A model generated the notes under the pieces. It did no database searches. It saw nothing but the letters and a program-made list of their open reading frames with translations, and was not told the DNA's origin. The translations under genes were made by a program, and so were the position numbers. Positions 27,474 through 35,465 of a stretch of DNA of 64,000 nt are shown here, piece after piece. Every line of letters starts with the position of its first letter. Position 1 is the stretch's first letter. This DNA comes from Rheinheimera sp. 1928-s (GTDB lineage: Bacteria > Pseudomonadota > Gammaproteobacteria > Enterobacterales > Alteromonadaceae), in assembly GCF_029269265.1 (NCBI RefSeq), contig NZ_JARIXP010000004.1:496001-560000 (forward strand), in the 5' to 3' direction.

Positions 27474-29111
27474 TTACCTGAGTAATTTTCTGATATAAGC
27501 CCCGACAAAAGTTGTGATAAAAAATACGCCAACATAGCTTTGCAGTGCCACAAGAAATAGCAGATCATTTTTTGAATCTAAAGATGCGGCCCAGGAGCCA
27601 AAAAAGGCACCGCTAAAACTCTGAATACTTAATAAAAAGCTTTCTTTCACAGAAAGTGCATTTGCGCTCAGAAAATAAAGCGCTGCGAAAAGCATAATCA
27701 CTATGGCAGATGATAAGGCTATATTGGAAATTCGTACTCCCCACCCAAACACACGGCCTAAAAAAAACTTAGTCAGAATGCCAGCAGCAGACATATCCCG
27801 CATATGAAAAAACGCCATGTCTTCATAAGCCAGCTTGCCTGTGTCATGAAACCAGTGCTTTAAATTGGAATACTGCTCTTCCATACTTTTGCTGGAGCTG
27901 TGTTTGACTAATCCGGCAAATTCACGGGGTGAAAAAAACTTGAACTTAGCTTTCCCAACAAAAAGCTCTGGCACGTTAGTGTAAAAGCGATCCGATATAA
28001 ATCTATACAGATCAATAGCTTCATTCTTAGCTGTTTTAAGATCTTCCAAATAAGTACATTGAGAAACAGAACTGTTTGCCAAAGACAGTCGAGACTGAAT
28101 ATCACAGTTTTCCAGCTTCAGGTTTCTGGCAACCATCACCTCGGATAAACTGACTTCCTGCATGACTTTCATATTCTTCAGCTCAATGTCTTTTTGCACA
28201 TGGCTTGATAAAACAGTGACATTTTTCGCAGTTAAATCAGATAAATATAAAGCATTCAGTTCGACGTTCTGTATAGCGACAGTTTCGAATTCATAGCCAA
28301 AGACTCTGATATCAGCAGAGCTTCTGGTCAGGTTCGCTTTTTCATTTTGATAACATTCTGTTCCAATACAAAGGTGGCCAACCGGCATTTTGCTGTCAGA
28401 CACCTCATCCTGACGGTTAAATAACTGGATCTCCGATCTGAAATCTCCACCAATACTCAGTACACCGGCTACAGAAACTTCATTGAGCCAGACCATATCT
28501 GCTGGCCCTTTCACGCCAAGATCAAGATAGATATTCCGGCAACAAACGCCACGCAAGGATAAGCCACCTTCCCCATAAAAGCAGACAGATTCCAGATGCA
28601 CCGAACCGGCCAGCTGACTGGCTTTCAAACTAAAGTGCTTATAAAAAGTACAGTGAGGAAACCATACCGATTTGCTGAAGGTTGAACTCGTCAGCCTGAA
28701 ATTATCCAAAAAGGTGCATTGGCAAAACAGCAGATCCTGTTCAAAGTGCAAACCGGATAAATGAATTTCTTCAAATTCACACTGGTAAAAAATCAGGGTT
28801 TTGTCGGCTGAACTGGCAAACAAAGCTGCCAGGCTTTGTGAGGTGAATTTTATACCGGTAAATTCTGCAGTGTTCGCTGTCACCGCCGGACCATCAACCT
28901 GAAGAGCTGATAGCCTGATACCTCGAAAGCAATTGTCTGGTTGCGTAATATCCTGGAACTGCATCAGGTAACTGTGGTTTTGTGTCAGTTGAGTGACGCT
29001 GAATTTCTTTAGTTCAGTCCAGTAGCAAAAGCGGATATCACCCACAGAGTCCATTAATAAGGAAAAACGGTGATTCACCTTGTCTTCGTAAATACATTTC
29101 AGTGCTTCCAA
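27474..29111 (-). CDS. Membrane protein with beta-helix (pentapeptide-like) N-domain and two-TM channel-like C-terminus
   Basis: This 545-aa protein is of unassigned function. Residues ~80-370 show irregular five-residue periodicity typical of degenerate pentapeptide/right-handed beta-helix repeats (for example FEEIHLSGLHFEQDLLFCQCTF). A helical linker follows. The last ~95 residues have a TM helix (NIALSSAIVIMLFAALYFLS), a re-entrant-like segment (SVKESFLLSIQSFSGAFFGS) and a second TM ending in a basic tail (VGVFFITTFVGAYIRKLLR). This resembles the two-TM ion-channel module but lacks the TVGYG selectivity filter. It starts with TTG, GGAG lying 9 nt upstream, inside the end of the MBL gene; only 3 bp separate the two genes. 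Confidence 0.75.
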   Translation of the reverse strand: MEALKCIYEDKVNHRFSLLMDSVGDIRFCYWTELKKFSVTQLTQNHSYLMQFQDITQPDNCFRGIRLSALQVDGPAVTANTAEFTGIKFTSQSLAALFASSADKTLIFYQCEFEEIHLSGLHFEQDLLFCQCTFLDNFRLTSSTFSKSVWFPHCTFYKHFSLKASQLAGSVHLESVCFYGEGGLSLRGVCCRNIYLDLGVKGPADMVWLNEVSVAGVLSIGGDFRSEIQLFNRQDEVSDSKMPVGHLCIGTECYQNEKANLTRSSADIRVFGYEFETVAIQNVELNALYLSDLTAKNVTVLSSHVQKDIELKNMKVMQEVSLSEVMVARNLKLENCDIQSRLSLANSSVSQCTYLEDLKTAKNEAIDLYRFISDRFYTNVPELFVGKAKFKFFSPREFAGLVKHSSSKSMEEQYSNLKHWFHDTGKLAYEDMAFFHMRDMSAAGILTKFFLGRVFGWGVRISNIALSSAIVIMLFAALYFLSANALSVKESFLLSIQSFSGAFFGSWAASLDSKNDLLFLVALQSYVGVFFITTFVGAYIRKLLR

Positions 29112-29114
29112 TGC

Positions 29115-29849
29115 TTAAAACTCCACACTCATACCTTGTTTTGCAAAACCTGAAAAATAAGCTTTTACCTGCTGTTCAAACTGCGGCCAGCTGTCTTCAT
29201 AACTCATCAGGTACAGCTTTTTTCGCACAGCTTCGGGGTAATCCATCAGGCTGGATAAAGTGGCATGCACCGGATTCCAATCTGTGAGCGTCACGTCATG
29301 AAATCCAACATCAAACTTAAGTTCCGACACTATATCGGGTATAGCTATCGTATCAGATGAGTAAAATACCTTATCGTTTACACACAAACCCAGCGTCTTT
29401 TTGCCCGGCGTATGAGCCACTTCAAACACATCGTAGTGATTACCTAAACTTTCGAAGCCAGGGCCTGTAAGCGGGCACAATTCAAAATAGTCATCAAAAG
29501 CCAGGCTGCCCTCGCCTATTTTTGCCAAAGAGCCTTTTAGTGTCTGCTCCCACAGCTCCTGATAAATATCGGGGTGATAATGAAGTTTGATTTTTTTCTG
29601 GTATTTAAAGCGGGTTTCATAAGCAAAACGTTCAAGCCCAAACACATGATCACCATGCACATGAGTAATAAAAATCTCGTCGACATCACCAATAGTCAAA
29701 CCAAGATCATGCAGTGCGTGTTTTGCAGTGTGCCCGCAATCAATTAATAACACACCATTTGAATTTGACACCAACGCGTTGTTGTTATGATGCAGTAAGG
29801 ATTCTGAATGACCACACCCTATAATGGTGAATCTGCTGTTTTTATCCAT
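29115..29849 (-). CDS. MBL-fold metallohydrolase, RNase Z/phosphodiesterase-like
   Basis: The 244-aa protein shows the metallo-beta-lactamase signature THVHGDHVFGLE. A second His appears in VAHTPGKKT, with Asp in FYSSDT. It opens with FTIIGCGHSES and LLIDCGHTAKHAL, typical of the RNase Z/PhnP-like branch. That branch cleaves phosphodiester bonds in tRNA precursors, cyclic nucleotides or related molecules. No RNase Z exosite arm is evident. GGAGAG precedes the ATG. The gene overlaps functionally with the downstream membrane protein, whose ribosome site lies in its last codons. Confidence 0.82.
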   Translation of the reverse strand: MDKNSRFTIIGCGHSESLLHHNNNALVSNSNGVLLIDCGHTAKHALHDLGLTIGDVDEIFITHVHGDHVFGLERFAYETRFKYQKKIKLHYHPDIYQELWEQTLKGSLAKIGEGSLAFDDYFELCPLTGPGFESLGNHYDVFEVAHTPGKKTLGLCVNDKVFYSSDTIAIPDIVSELKFDVGFHDVTLTDWNPVHATLSSLMDYPEAVRKKLYLMSYEDSWPQFEQQVKAYFSGFAKQGMSVEF

Positions 29850-30016
29850 GGTTCAGCTCTCCGCTAGGATCGGGGTTGACACCTCAGCATTCGGGCAGTG
29901 CTCTTCCATACTAAATACTGAGTCTGCTTTAGACTTTTGTTATTGCACTGATCTGAAGAGCAATAACAAAAGCTTGCGCTGAGTTTTCCATAACTCAGCA
30001 AAAAATGCTTACAGGC

Positions 30017-30355
30017 TTAAAAACTTACGCCATAGTTCGCATCGACCAACTCACTAACCTTTAATTGGTCAACAGAAGGCAGAGCTTTAAACCATGCGGT
30101 GATCACAGAGATATCTTCCTGTGTGGCAGAACCATAACGGTGTGCAGACCAAATAAAGGCTTCAAACTGAGTTTTATCGCCACCGCCGGCCATCACCAGA
30201 TCACGGCTTTCAATCACAGTAATAAATTGGTCCAGCAATTTGCTGAAATCCTGATCAGACTCCAGTCCTAATGAACAGGACAACATAAAACCGTATTCAG
30301 TAAATTCGCCTAAATAGAGCTTTTTCTGTAAACGACGGCTTTTTGGCTTAGACAT
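30017..30355 (-). CDS. yggL: YggL family 50S ribosome-associated protein
   Basis: The ~112-aa protein starts with the family signature (KSRRLQKKLYLGEFTEYGF) and ends with the typical helical segment (DISVITAWFKALPSVDQLKV). This matches DUF469/YggL, a small protein bound to the large ribosomal subunit in gammaproteobacteria. The start MSKPKSRR at 30355 has AAGGAG upstream; six residues of the longer frame are excluded. It appears to be a single gene. Confidence 0.85.
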   Translation of the reverse strand: MSKPKSRRLQKKLYLGEFTEYGFMLSCSLGLESDQDFSKLLDQFITVIESRDLVMAGGGDKTQFEAFIWSAHRYGSATQEDISVITAWFKALPSVDQLKVSELVDANYGVSF

Positions 30356-30577
30356 GAGATCTCCTTGATGCAATGGCCGGAAATTCAGCCAACAGCAGAA
30401 TAAAAGTGCTATAGGGTCTCGTTATTTCCCCCTGCTTGGCAAGTGTTTTTTCGGATCAAAAGGCTTTTTGTACAAAGTCCAAAGCCAACATTCTTTGAAC
30501 AGCTTTATGTTACTTCGCAAAAACACCGAACTGAGATATGATGCGCGGCCGAAAATTTGAGCACAATATACAGCACC

Positions 30578-31324
30578 ATGCACTCATCCAACGCGCTTTA
30601 CACTGATCTTTCTGGTTATTACGACCTGATGTGTGCAGATATCGACTATCAGGCGCAAAGCCAGAGTGCGCGCAGGTTGCATCAATTTTTTGGCGGTGAT
30701 GGCAGAACTCATCTGGATCTAGCTTGTGGTACAGGGCCACATATCCGGCATTTTCTGGACGCTGGTTATCAAAGCAGCGGTCTGGATTTAAATCAGCCTA
30801 TGCTGGATAAAGCTCAGCAACGTTGTCCTGAAGCCCGCTTTATGCAACAGAATATGTGTGATTTTCAACTGGAACATCCTGTGGATCTGATCACCTGTTT
30901 TTTATACTCCATTCATTACAGCGCCAGTATAAAAAACCTTAAAGCTTGTTTCGCCAGCGTGTTTAACGCTTTAAAACCAGGTGGCGTGTTTTGTTTTAAT
31001 GCGGTGGATAAAGACAAAATCGATAATAACTCTTATGTACGACACAGCGCCGTGCTGAACAACAGTCATTTTGTGTTTGAATCTGGCTGGAATTACAGCG
31101 GCACAGGTGAGCAGCAGTCGTTGAACCTGAGCATAGAAAAAACCACGGCCGATTTGAAGCAGCTCTGGCAAGACCAGCACCCTATGGTAGCCATCAGTTT
31201 TGCCGAACTGGAACAACTGCTTTGCCCTTATTTTGAAGTGCATGTGCTTGAGCATAGCTACGAAAAAATCGCAGCATGGGATAACCACTCAGGTAATGCA
31301 CTTTTTGTTTGTATCAAGCGTTAA
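30578..31324 (+). CDS. Class I SAM-dependent methyltransferase
   Basis: The ~248-aa protein has the Rossmann-type SAM-binding motif LDLACGTGPHIRHF, acidic motif II (SGLDLNQPML), motif III around FMQQNMCDFQ and motif IV DLITCFLYSIHYS. The overall pattern resembles small-molecule methyltransferases of the SgcC/UbiE type. The substrate is unknown. I use the ATG at 30578; a TTG at 30557 is an alternative, and neither has a strong ribosome site. A hairpin with T-run follows at 31336. Confidence 0.82.
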   Translation: MHSSNALYTDLSGYYDLMCADIDYQAQSQSARRLHQFFGGDGRTHLDLACGTGPHIRHFLDAGYQSSGLDLNQPMLDKAQQRCPEARFMQQNMCDFQLEHPVDLITCFLYSIHYSASIKNLKACFASVFNALKPGGVFCFNAVDKDKIDNNSYVRHSAVLNNSHFVFESGWNYSGTGEQQSLNLSIEKTTADLKQLWQDQHPMVAISFAELEQLLCPYFEVHVLEHSYEKIAAWDNHSGNALFVCIKR

Positions 31325-31328
31325 GAGC

Positions 31329-31898
31329 TCAGGCTGCCGCCTCATAAGCGGCTTTTAACCATGCCACTAACTCAGCGTCCACTTCTGCAACATCAGCTAA
31401 GCGGATTTTATAGTTACACATCTGGCCTGCTGGCATCACTTTTAGTCTCTCACTCAGAGGCAGATCTTTCACGTTTAAGCCAATTTCAACTGCTGTATTG
31501 GTCGCTGGCCCTATCATGCAAAACTGTTTAGCACGGCGATAACTGATATAGGTTTTTTTGGGCGCCGTTTCATAATCACCAAACTGACTCAGCTCTGCCA
31601 GCAGCTTCTGATGCACAGGTTTCAATGCGGCCTTTTTATCCCTATAAAGCTCGTTCAGACCTTGCTCCGGATCCTCTGCAATTGCAGCCGTCGGAGCATT
31701 ATCACTGCGGGCCAGGTGCACAATGGTATTGGCATCGCCATGTCCCATGCCCAAACTACTTTTTAACAGAGCCACCAACTCGCCATGTTTCACCAGGGCT
31801 GAAGCCTGAACCAGTTGGGTTAACTCTGCAATGGATTTACCTGTGCGTTTTTCAATATTGGCCAGTTAAGTAGCCAGAGCTTTATCAAGATCTGCCAT
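31329..31898 (-). pseudogene. DUF4287/DUF5655 protein gene interrupted by a premature TAA
   Basis: Reading from the ATG at 31898 (GGAGA six nucleotides upstream) gives MADLDKALAT, then TAA at 31868-31866. The same frame then runs on as LANIEKRTGKSIAELTQLVQ and the rest of the protein, about 189 codons in total. The ANIEKRTGKS segment is the start of DUF4287, and the C-terminal KTYISYRRAKQFCMIGPATN is DUF5655. A single CAA-to-TAA change would explain the break. A GTG at 31793 could restart translation but would lose half of DUF4287 and has no clear ribosome site. It is either a recent inactivation, a sequencing error or a recoded site. Confidence 0.8.
31336..31356 (+). terminator. Hairpin with T-run after the methyltransferase gene
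   Basis: GCCGC and GCGGC form a stem with a 7-nt loop, followed by TTTT. It lies 12 bp past the methyltransferase stop and inside the 3' end of the convergent DUF4287 pseudogene. Confidence 0.5.
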
Positions 31899-31933
31899 AA
31901 GTGTCTCCGGTTTTAGTCTTTACTTAGGCAACT

Positions 31934-32305
31934 TTATGCCAAAAACAGCAGCGCCAATGCAAGAGCCGCCGGCATAGCCTGAATATAGAAGATTTTCTTA
32001 CTGACTGTCATAGCGCCATACACACCAGCCACAACCACACAAAGCAGAAAAAACACTTTAAAATCAAGCCCTGCATCGCCCTGATGCACTATGCCCTGAA
32101 ACAAGCCCCAGAATAAACCAGCGGCCAGAAAGCCATTGTACAAGCCCTGATTGGCCGCCAGTACTTTGGTATCAGCCGCTTTTTGTGGTGTCAGGCCAAA
32201 AGCTTTCATACCTTTAGGTTTGTCCCATAAAAACATTTCCAGCACCAGAAAATACAAGTGCAGTAATGCCACCAGAAGTATCACCAGGTTTGTGATCAAC
32301 GCCAT
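31934..32305 (-). CDS. DUF1304 family membrane protein
   Basis: The 123-aa protein has four predicted membrane helices and the DUF1304 hallmarks: LVALLHLYFLVLEMFLW near the N-terminus, ANQGLYNGFLAAGLFWG in the middle and a C-terminal Gly/Ala-rich helix pair. AAGGA lies 7 nt before the ATG. The function of the family is unknown. It is a single gene between the DUF4287 remnant and the LysE exporter. Confidence 0.85.
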   Translation of the reverse strand: MALITNLVILLVALLHLYFLVLEMFLWDKPKGMKAFGLTPQKAADTKVLAANQGLYNGFLAAGLFWGLFQGIVHQGDAGLDFKVFFLLCVVVAGVYGAMTVSKKIFYIQAMPAALALALLFLA

Positions 32306-32491
32306 CTCTTTTTCCTTATGATCAGCGGAATAAATATCATCTTACCTGAGCAGCTTAGCTGTAAACCAAAGATTTTTCTGCTGCTGCCTGTTAAACACAA
32401 AAGTAAAAACGAAAGGTCAGTTTTATCCAATACAGCAAGGGTGAGAAAGCCCATAGTCGACGCCTGATTGAGTTACTACAGGAGTACCACT

Positions 32492-33082
32492 ATGACCTTA
32501 TCCCTTATTATGTCCATGGCGTTATTTGCCTTTGCCGCTTCATTTTCTCCTGGTCCAGTTAACCTGGTATCGGTGAGTCATGGCGCTCGTTATGGTGTGG
32601 CGAAAGGCCTGAGTTTTATCACAGGTGCAACTCTGGGTTTTATCCTGTTGTTTTTAATTATTGGCTTTGGTTTGCATCATGTGCTGGCTGCGTTGCCTTT
32701 ACTGACACTGCTTCTGCAGTGGCTGGGGATCGCTTTTTTACTGTATCTGAGTTACCAGTTATTCAGTGACAACGGAGAGCTGAATAATAACTCTGAAGCT
32801 AAAGCGCCTGATTTTATCACCGGAGCCTTAATGCAATGGCTGAATCCCAAAGCCTGGCTGGCATCTTTGTCCGGTATTGCCGCTTATATTCCAGAGGCAA
32901 GTACTGAACAGCTACTGCTATTTGCCAGTCTTTATTTGCCTATTTGCTGGCTATCGCTGGCGGCATGGCTTTGGGCTGGTATTGTGCTGCGTCAGTATTT
33001 ACAGAACCCGCGAAGCATGCGACTACTGAATAAAACTCTGGCGCTGTTACTTGCAGCGAGCTGCATCCTGATCCTGCTCTGA
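32492..33082 (+). CDS. LysE/RhtB family amino-acid exporter
   Basis: The ~196-aa protein has six predicted helices and the LysE signature near its N-terminus (FSPGPVNLVSVSHGARYG). A short cytoplasmic loop is followed by GALMQWLNPKAW, the second conserved motif. The family exports amino acids or derivatives. The start at 32492 has AGGAG 8 nt upstream, excluding eight residues of the longer frame. Its 3' end overlaps, tail to tail by 36 bp, the AraC regulator gene on the opposite strand, which may control it. Confidence 0.88.
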   Translation: MTLSLIMSMALFAFAASFSPGPVNLVSVSHGARYGVAKGLSFITGATLGFILLFLIIGFGLHHVLAALPLLTLLLQWLGIAFLLYLSYQLFSDNGELNNNSEAKAPDFITGALMQWLNPKAWLASLSGIAAYIPEASTEQLLLFASLYLPICWLSLAAWLWAGIVLRQYLQNPRSMRLLNKTLALLLAASCILILL

Positions 33083-33907
33083 CACAGAACGGCGGTACTG
33101 ATCCGGTGTCGCCGCTACTCTTTGCTTAAATACCCGCTGAAAGTGGGATTGATCACTAAAACCTGTAGTCTGAGCTACTGCAGAAATGGCCTCACCTTGT
33201 TTTAACGCCTGCTGCCCCAATTGCACCCGACGGTTTAACCGGTAAGCATGAGGCGTCATATGAAAAAGACGCTTAAATGAGCGAACCAGATAACCTGCAC
33301 TGTAACCAAATTCTGCACTGATGCTGTCGATAGCCCTGTCTTCATTGCAGTGTTCATTCAGATAAGCGGCCACCTGATACAAAGGGTTAGTTGGCAACAG
33401 ATCATCTGTTGTCTGGTTGTGTTTATCCAGCTGTAAAAATAATCCGATCAGATAGGTCTTTAACCTCTGCTCTTTCTCATCAACCTTGTGCCGGGGTGAC
33501 ATCAAATACCCGGCCATAGCAACAAAACCGTCAAACAACGAGGTTTCACGGAGCGTATTACTTTGAGTGTCACACCAAAGATCCTGAGGTCTAACGCCAG
33601 TCTGCAGTAAAAGATCAGCTAACCAGTGTTTGTCCAGATGCATCATGTAATAAGCCCAGGGAGAGCCTTGGCGAGGGTTGCAGGCATGAACCTGATCCGG
33701 GTTCATCACCACCAAAGCCCCCTGCTCCACATAATGCAGCCTGTCGGCGCAAAGAAACTCACTTTGTCCGGCCAGAATAGCCCCCACAGACCACTGCTGA
33801 TGTGAATGCGGAGCATAAGTGACTTGGCGTCCATCCAGTACCAAACGTAACTCCACATAAGGCAAGCTGCTGTGACGCCAAAATAATGGGTGAGTTGAGG
33901 GAGTCAT
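33047..33907 (-). CDS. AraC family transcriptional regulator with cupin sensor domain
   Basis: The 286-aa protein has an N-terminal AraC-type cupin (YAPHSHQQWSVGAILAGQSE, GALVVMNPDQVHACNP) and a C-terminal two-HTH AraC domain. The latter is ISAEFGYSAGYLVRSFKRLF, then ISAVAQTTGFSDQSHFQRVF, ending ATPDQYR. It is a soluble ligand-responsive regulator. AraC proteins of this kind often sit beside LysE exporters. Its last 36 bp are antisense to the end of the exporter gene. Confidence 0.87.
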   Translation of the reverse strand: MTPSTHPLFWRHSSLPYVELRLVLDGRQVTYAPHSHQQWSVGAILAGQSEFLCADRLHYVEQGALVVMNPDQVHACNPRQGSPWAYYMMHLDKHWLADLLLQTGVRPQDLWCDTQSNTLRETSLFDGFVAMAGYLMSPRHKVDEKEQRLKTYLIGLFLQLDKHNQTTDDLLPTNPLYQVAAYLNEHCNEDRAIDSISAEFGYSAGYLVRSFKRLFHMTPHAYRLNRRVQLGQQALKQGEAISAVAQTTGFSDQSHFQRVFKQRVAATPDQYRRSVSEQDQDAARCK

Positions 33908-33937
33908 TTATCTGTCCGCCTATCCTTTTTGCATTGG

Positions 33938-34756
33938 CTAATCTGAGGAACCAGGCTCTGGTCTGATACCTGACAGCAAGTGCTGATAAACTCCGGATTT
34001 TTTAAGCTGCTTTATACCAGCATCCAAGGCTTCAGCCCTTTTGATACTCTGGGGATTATTTTTGCTAAAAGCCAGATAAATTTCGCTGCTGTAGTTCAGC
34101 TGACCACGCTGAATATTCTGTGCTTTCATGCCTTCGTGTTGCAGGTAATAACGCAATACATCATCAAAAAATATCGCCAGATCCAGCTTGTTGCTATTTA
34201 ACAAACCAATAAGTTGAGCATGAGTTGACACCTGAACCAGCTTAAACCTGTGTTTATGCTGCTCAAATAAATCACCGTATTCATAACTCAAAATAACACC
34301 CACTACGGCGTCATCTGGAATTTGCGCTACCGAAGCATAAGGTTTTGGCCGAAGGTAATAATAGAATGAAGAATCGGCACTAAATAATGGTGTTTTATGC
34401 AGGGTAAATTCCTGTTCTGTGTTTTGTTGACGAGTGACATTCCAGCAGGCATCTGTTTTGCCCTGGCGGGTGAAATACAAAGCCCGGGCATAAGGCACAA
34501 CCAGGGTGGTGATTTGATAACCCTGAGTGGCAAAAGCTGCTTTGACGAGCTGCTCGGACAAACCTTGCCCCTTATGGTCAGAAAATGGCGGCCAGTTATC
34601 CTCAGCCGCAATGCGAATAAGCATGGCAGAATCTGTTAGCACGCGATCATCCTGGCTTACCGCTGAAACAGGCCATATCAATAGCCAAAGATACAGATAC
34701 AATCGCAAATGACAAACTCGGTTAAACCTTGATGATCTAAAGATAAACCAGATCAA
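33938..34756 (-). CDS. Periplasmic substrate-binding protein, family 3-like
   Basis: The ~272-aa protein has a hydrophobic signal segment (LYLYLWLLIWPVSAVS). A type II periplasmic-binding fold follows: LIRIAAEDNWPPFSDHKGQG, then VVPYARALYFTRQGKTDACW, typical of amino-acid-binding homologs lacking a transporter. No permease or ATPase lies nearby, so it may be an orphan sensor or chemoreceptor partner. The start is uncertain: the longest frame uses TTG at 34756, and internal TTG codons just before the signal segment are alternatives. Confidence 0.75.
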   Translation of the reverse strand: MIWFIFRSSRFNRVCHLRLYLYLWLLIWPVSAVSQDDRVLTDSAMLIRIAAEDNWPPFSDHKGQGLSEQLVKAAFATQGYQITTLVVPYARALYFTRQGKTDACWNVTRQQNTEQEFTLHKTPLFSADSSFYYYLRPKPYASVAQIPDDAVVGVILSYEYGDLFEQHKHRFKLVQVSTHAQLIGLLNSNKLDLAIFFDDVLRYYLQHEGMKAQNIQRGQLNYSSEIYLAFSKNNPQSIKRAEALDAGIKQLKKSGVYQHLLSGIRPEPGSSD

Positions 34757-34946
34757 AACAAGCCACCAGTTGCAGACTTGATCTAAAACAACAGCACTTT
34801 AATTAGTGTCTTCTGTTGTAAAAATTTAAACAAAATAAAGGGAATTCCCCCTGTGCTACACTGAATCGCGAACAGAGCATTCCATCGCATGACCACCAGA
34901 GATAAGCTATCGAATACTCAACTGTCAGCACTCATCAAGGATACTT

Positions 34947-35240
34947 ATGCAATTCATCAAGCCTTTCGTCATCAAATATAAAAACCTGCTGCTGTTTACT
35001 GTTGTTGCCGGTATTTTGGCCGGATGTGCAACCCAGCCTATGGCAGGTCAAAGCGAATCAGACCCTATGAGTTTTGTCATGGGGCTTATCCACGGCTTCT
35101 GTATAGTTTTCAGCTTAATTGGCAGCTATTTTACCGACGTTCGTATCTATGCTTTTCCCAATTCAGGAGGCTGGTACGATATTGGTTTTGTCATAGGTGC
35201 CGCCATGTTTTTAGGGGGCGGTGGAGCCAGCGCCAGATAG
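34947..35240 (+). CDS. Small lipoprotein/membrane protein with IHGF...IGSYF...IYAFPNSGGWYDIGF motif
   Basis: The 97-aa product has a lipoprotein signal (VVAGILAGC, Cys at about 28), a hydrophobic segment (FVMGLIHGFCIVFSLIGSYF) and the motif IYAFPNSGGWYDIGF before a Gly-rich end. The motif recurs in unnamed small membrane proteins of many bacteria. Its function is unknown. It is monocistronic; AAGGATACTT precedes the ATG. Confidence 0.7.
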   Translation: MQFIKPFVIKYKNLLLFTVVAGILAGCATQPMAGQSESDPMSFVMGLIHGFCIVFSLIGSYFTDVRIYAFPNSGGWYDIGFVIGAAMFLGGGGASAR

Positions 35241-35465
35241 TTTGTTTTCAAAGCACAGCATTCAACCAAAGGATAGATAAACAAAATCTGGTCTGCAGTG
35301 GTGTTGTGCCTTTCATTTTGTTCTAAAACGACTTTCCGCTTTAAAAACCAAACTGGCTGCCTATTTGTCGCTTCGCCAAGTGGGTTAAACCTATTCAGTT
35401 GCAGCCTGTTCCGTAGCTTGCCATAGTGTTTTCAGGTATACACAAAATAAAAACTAAGGAAACCT

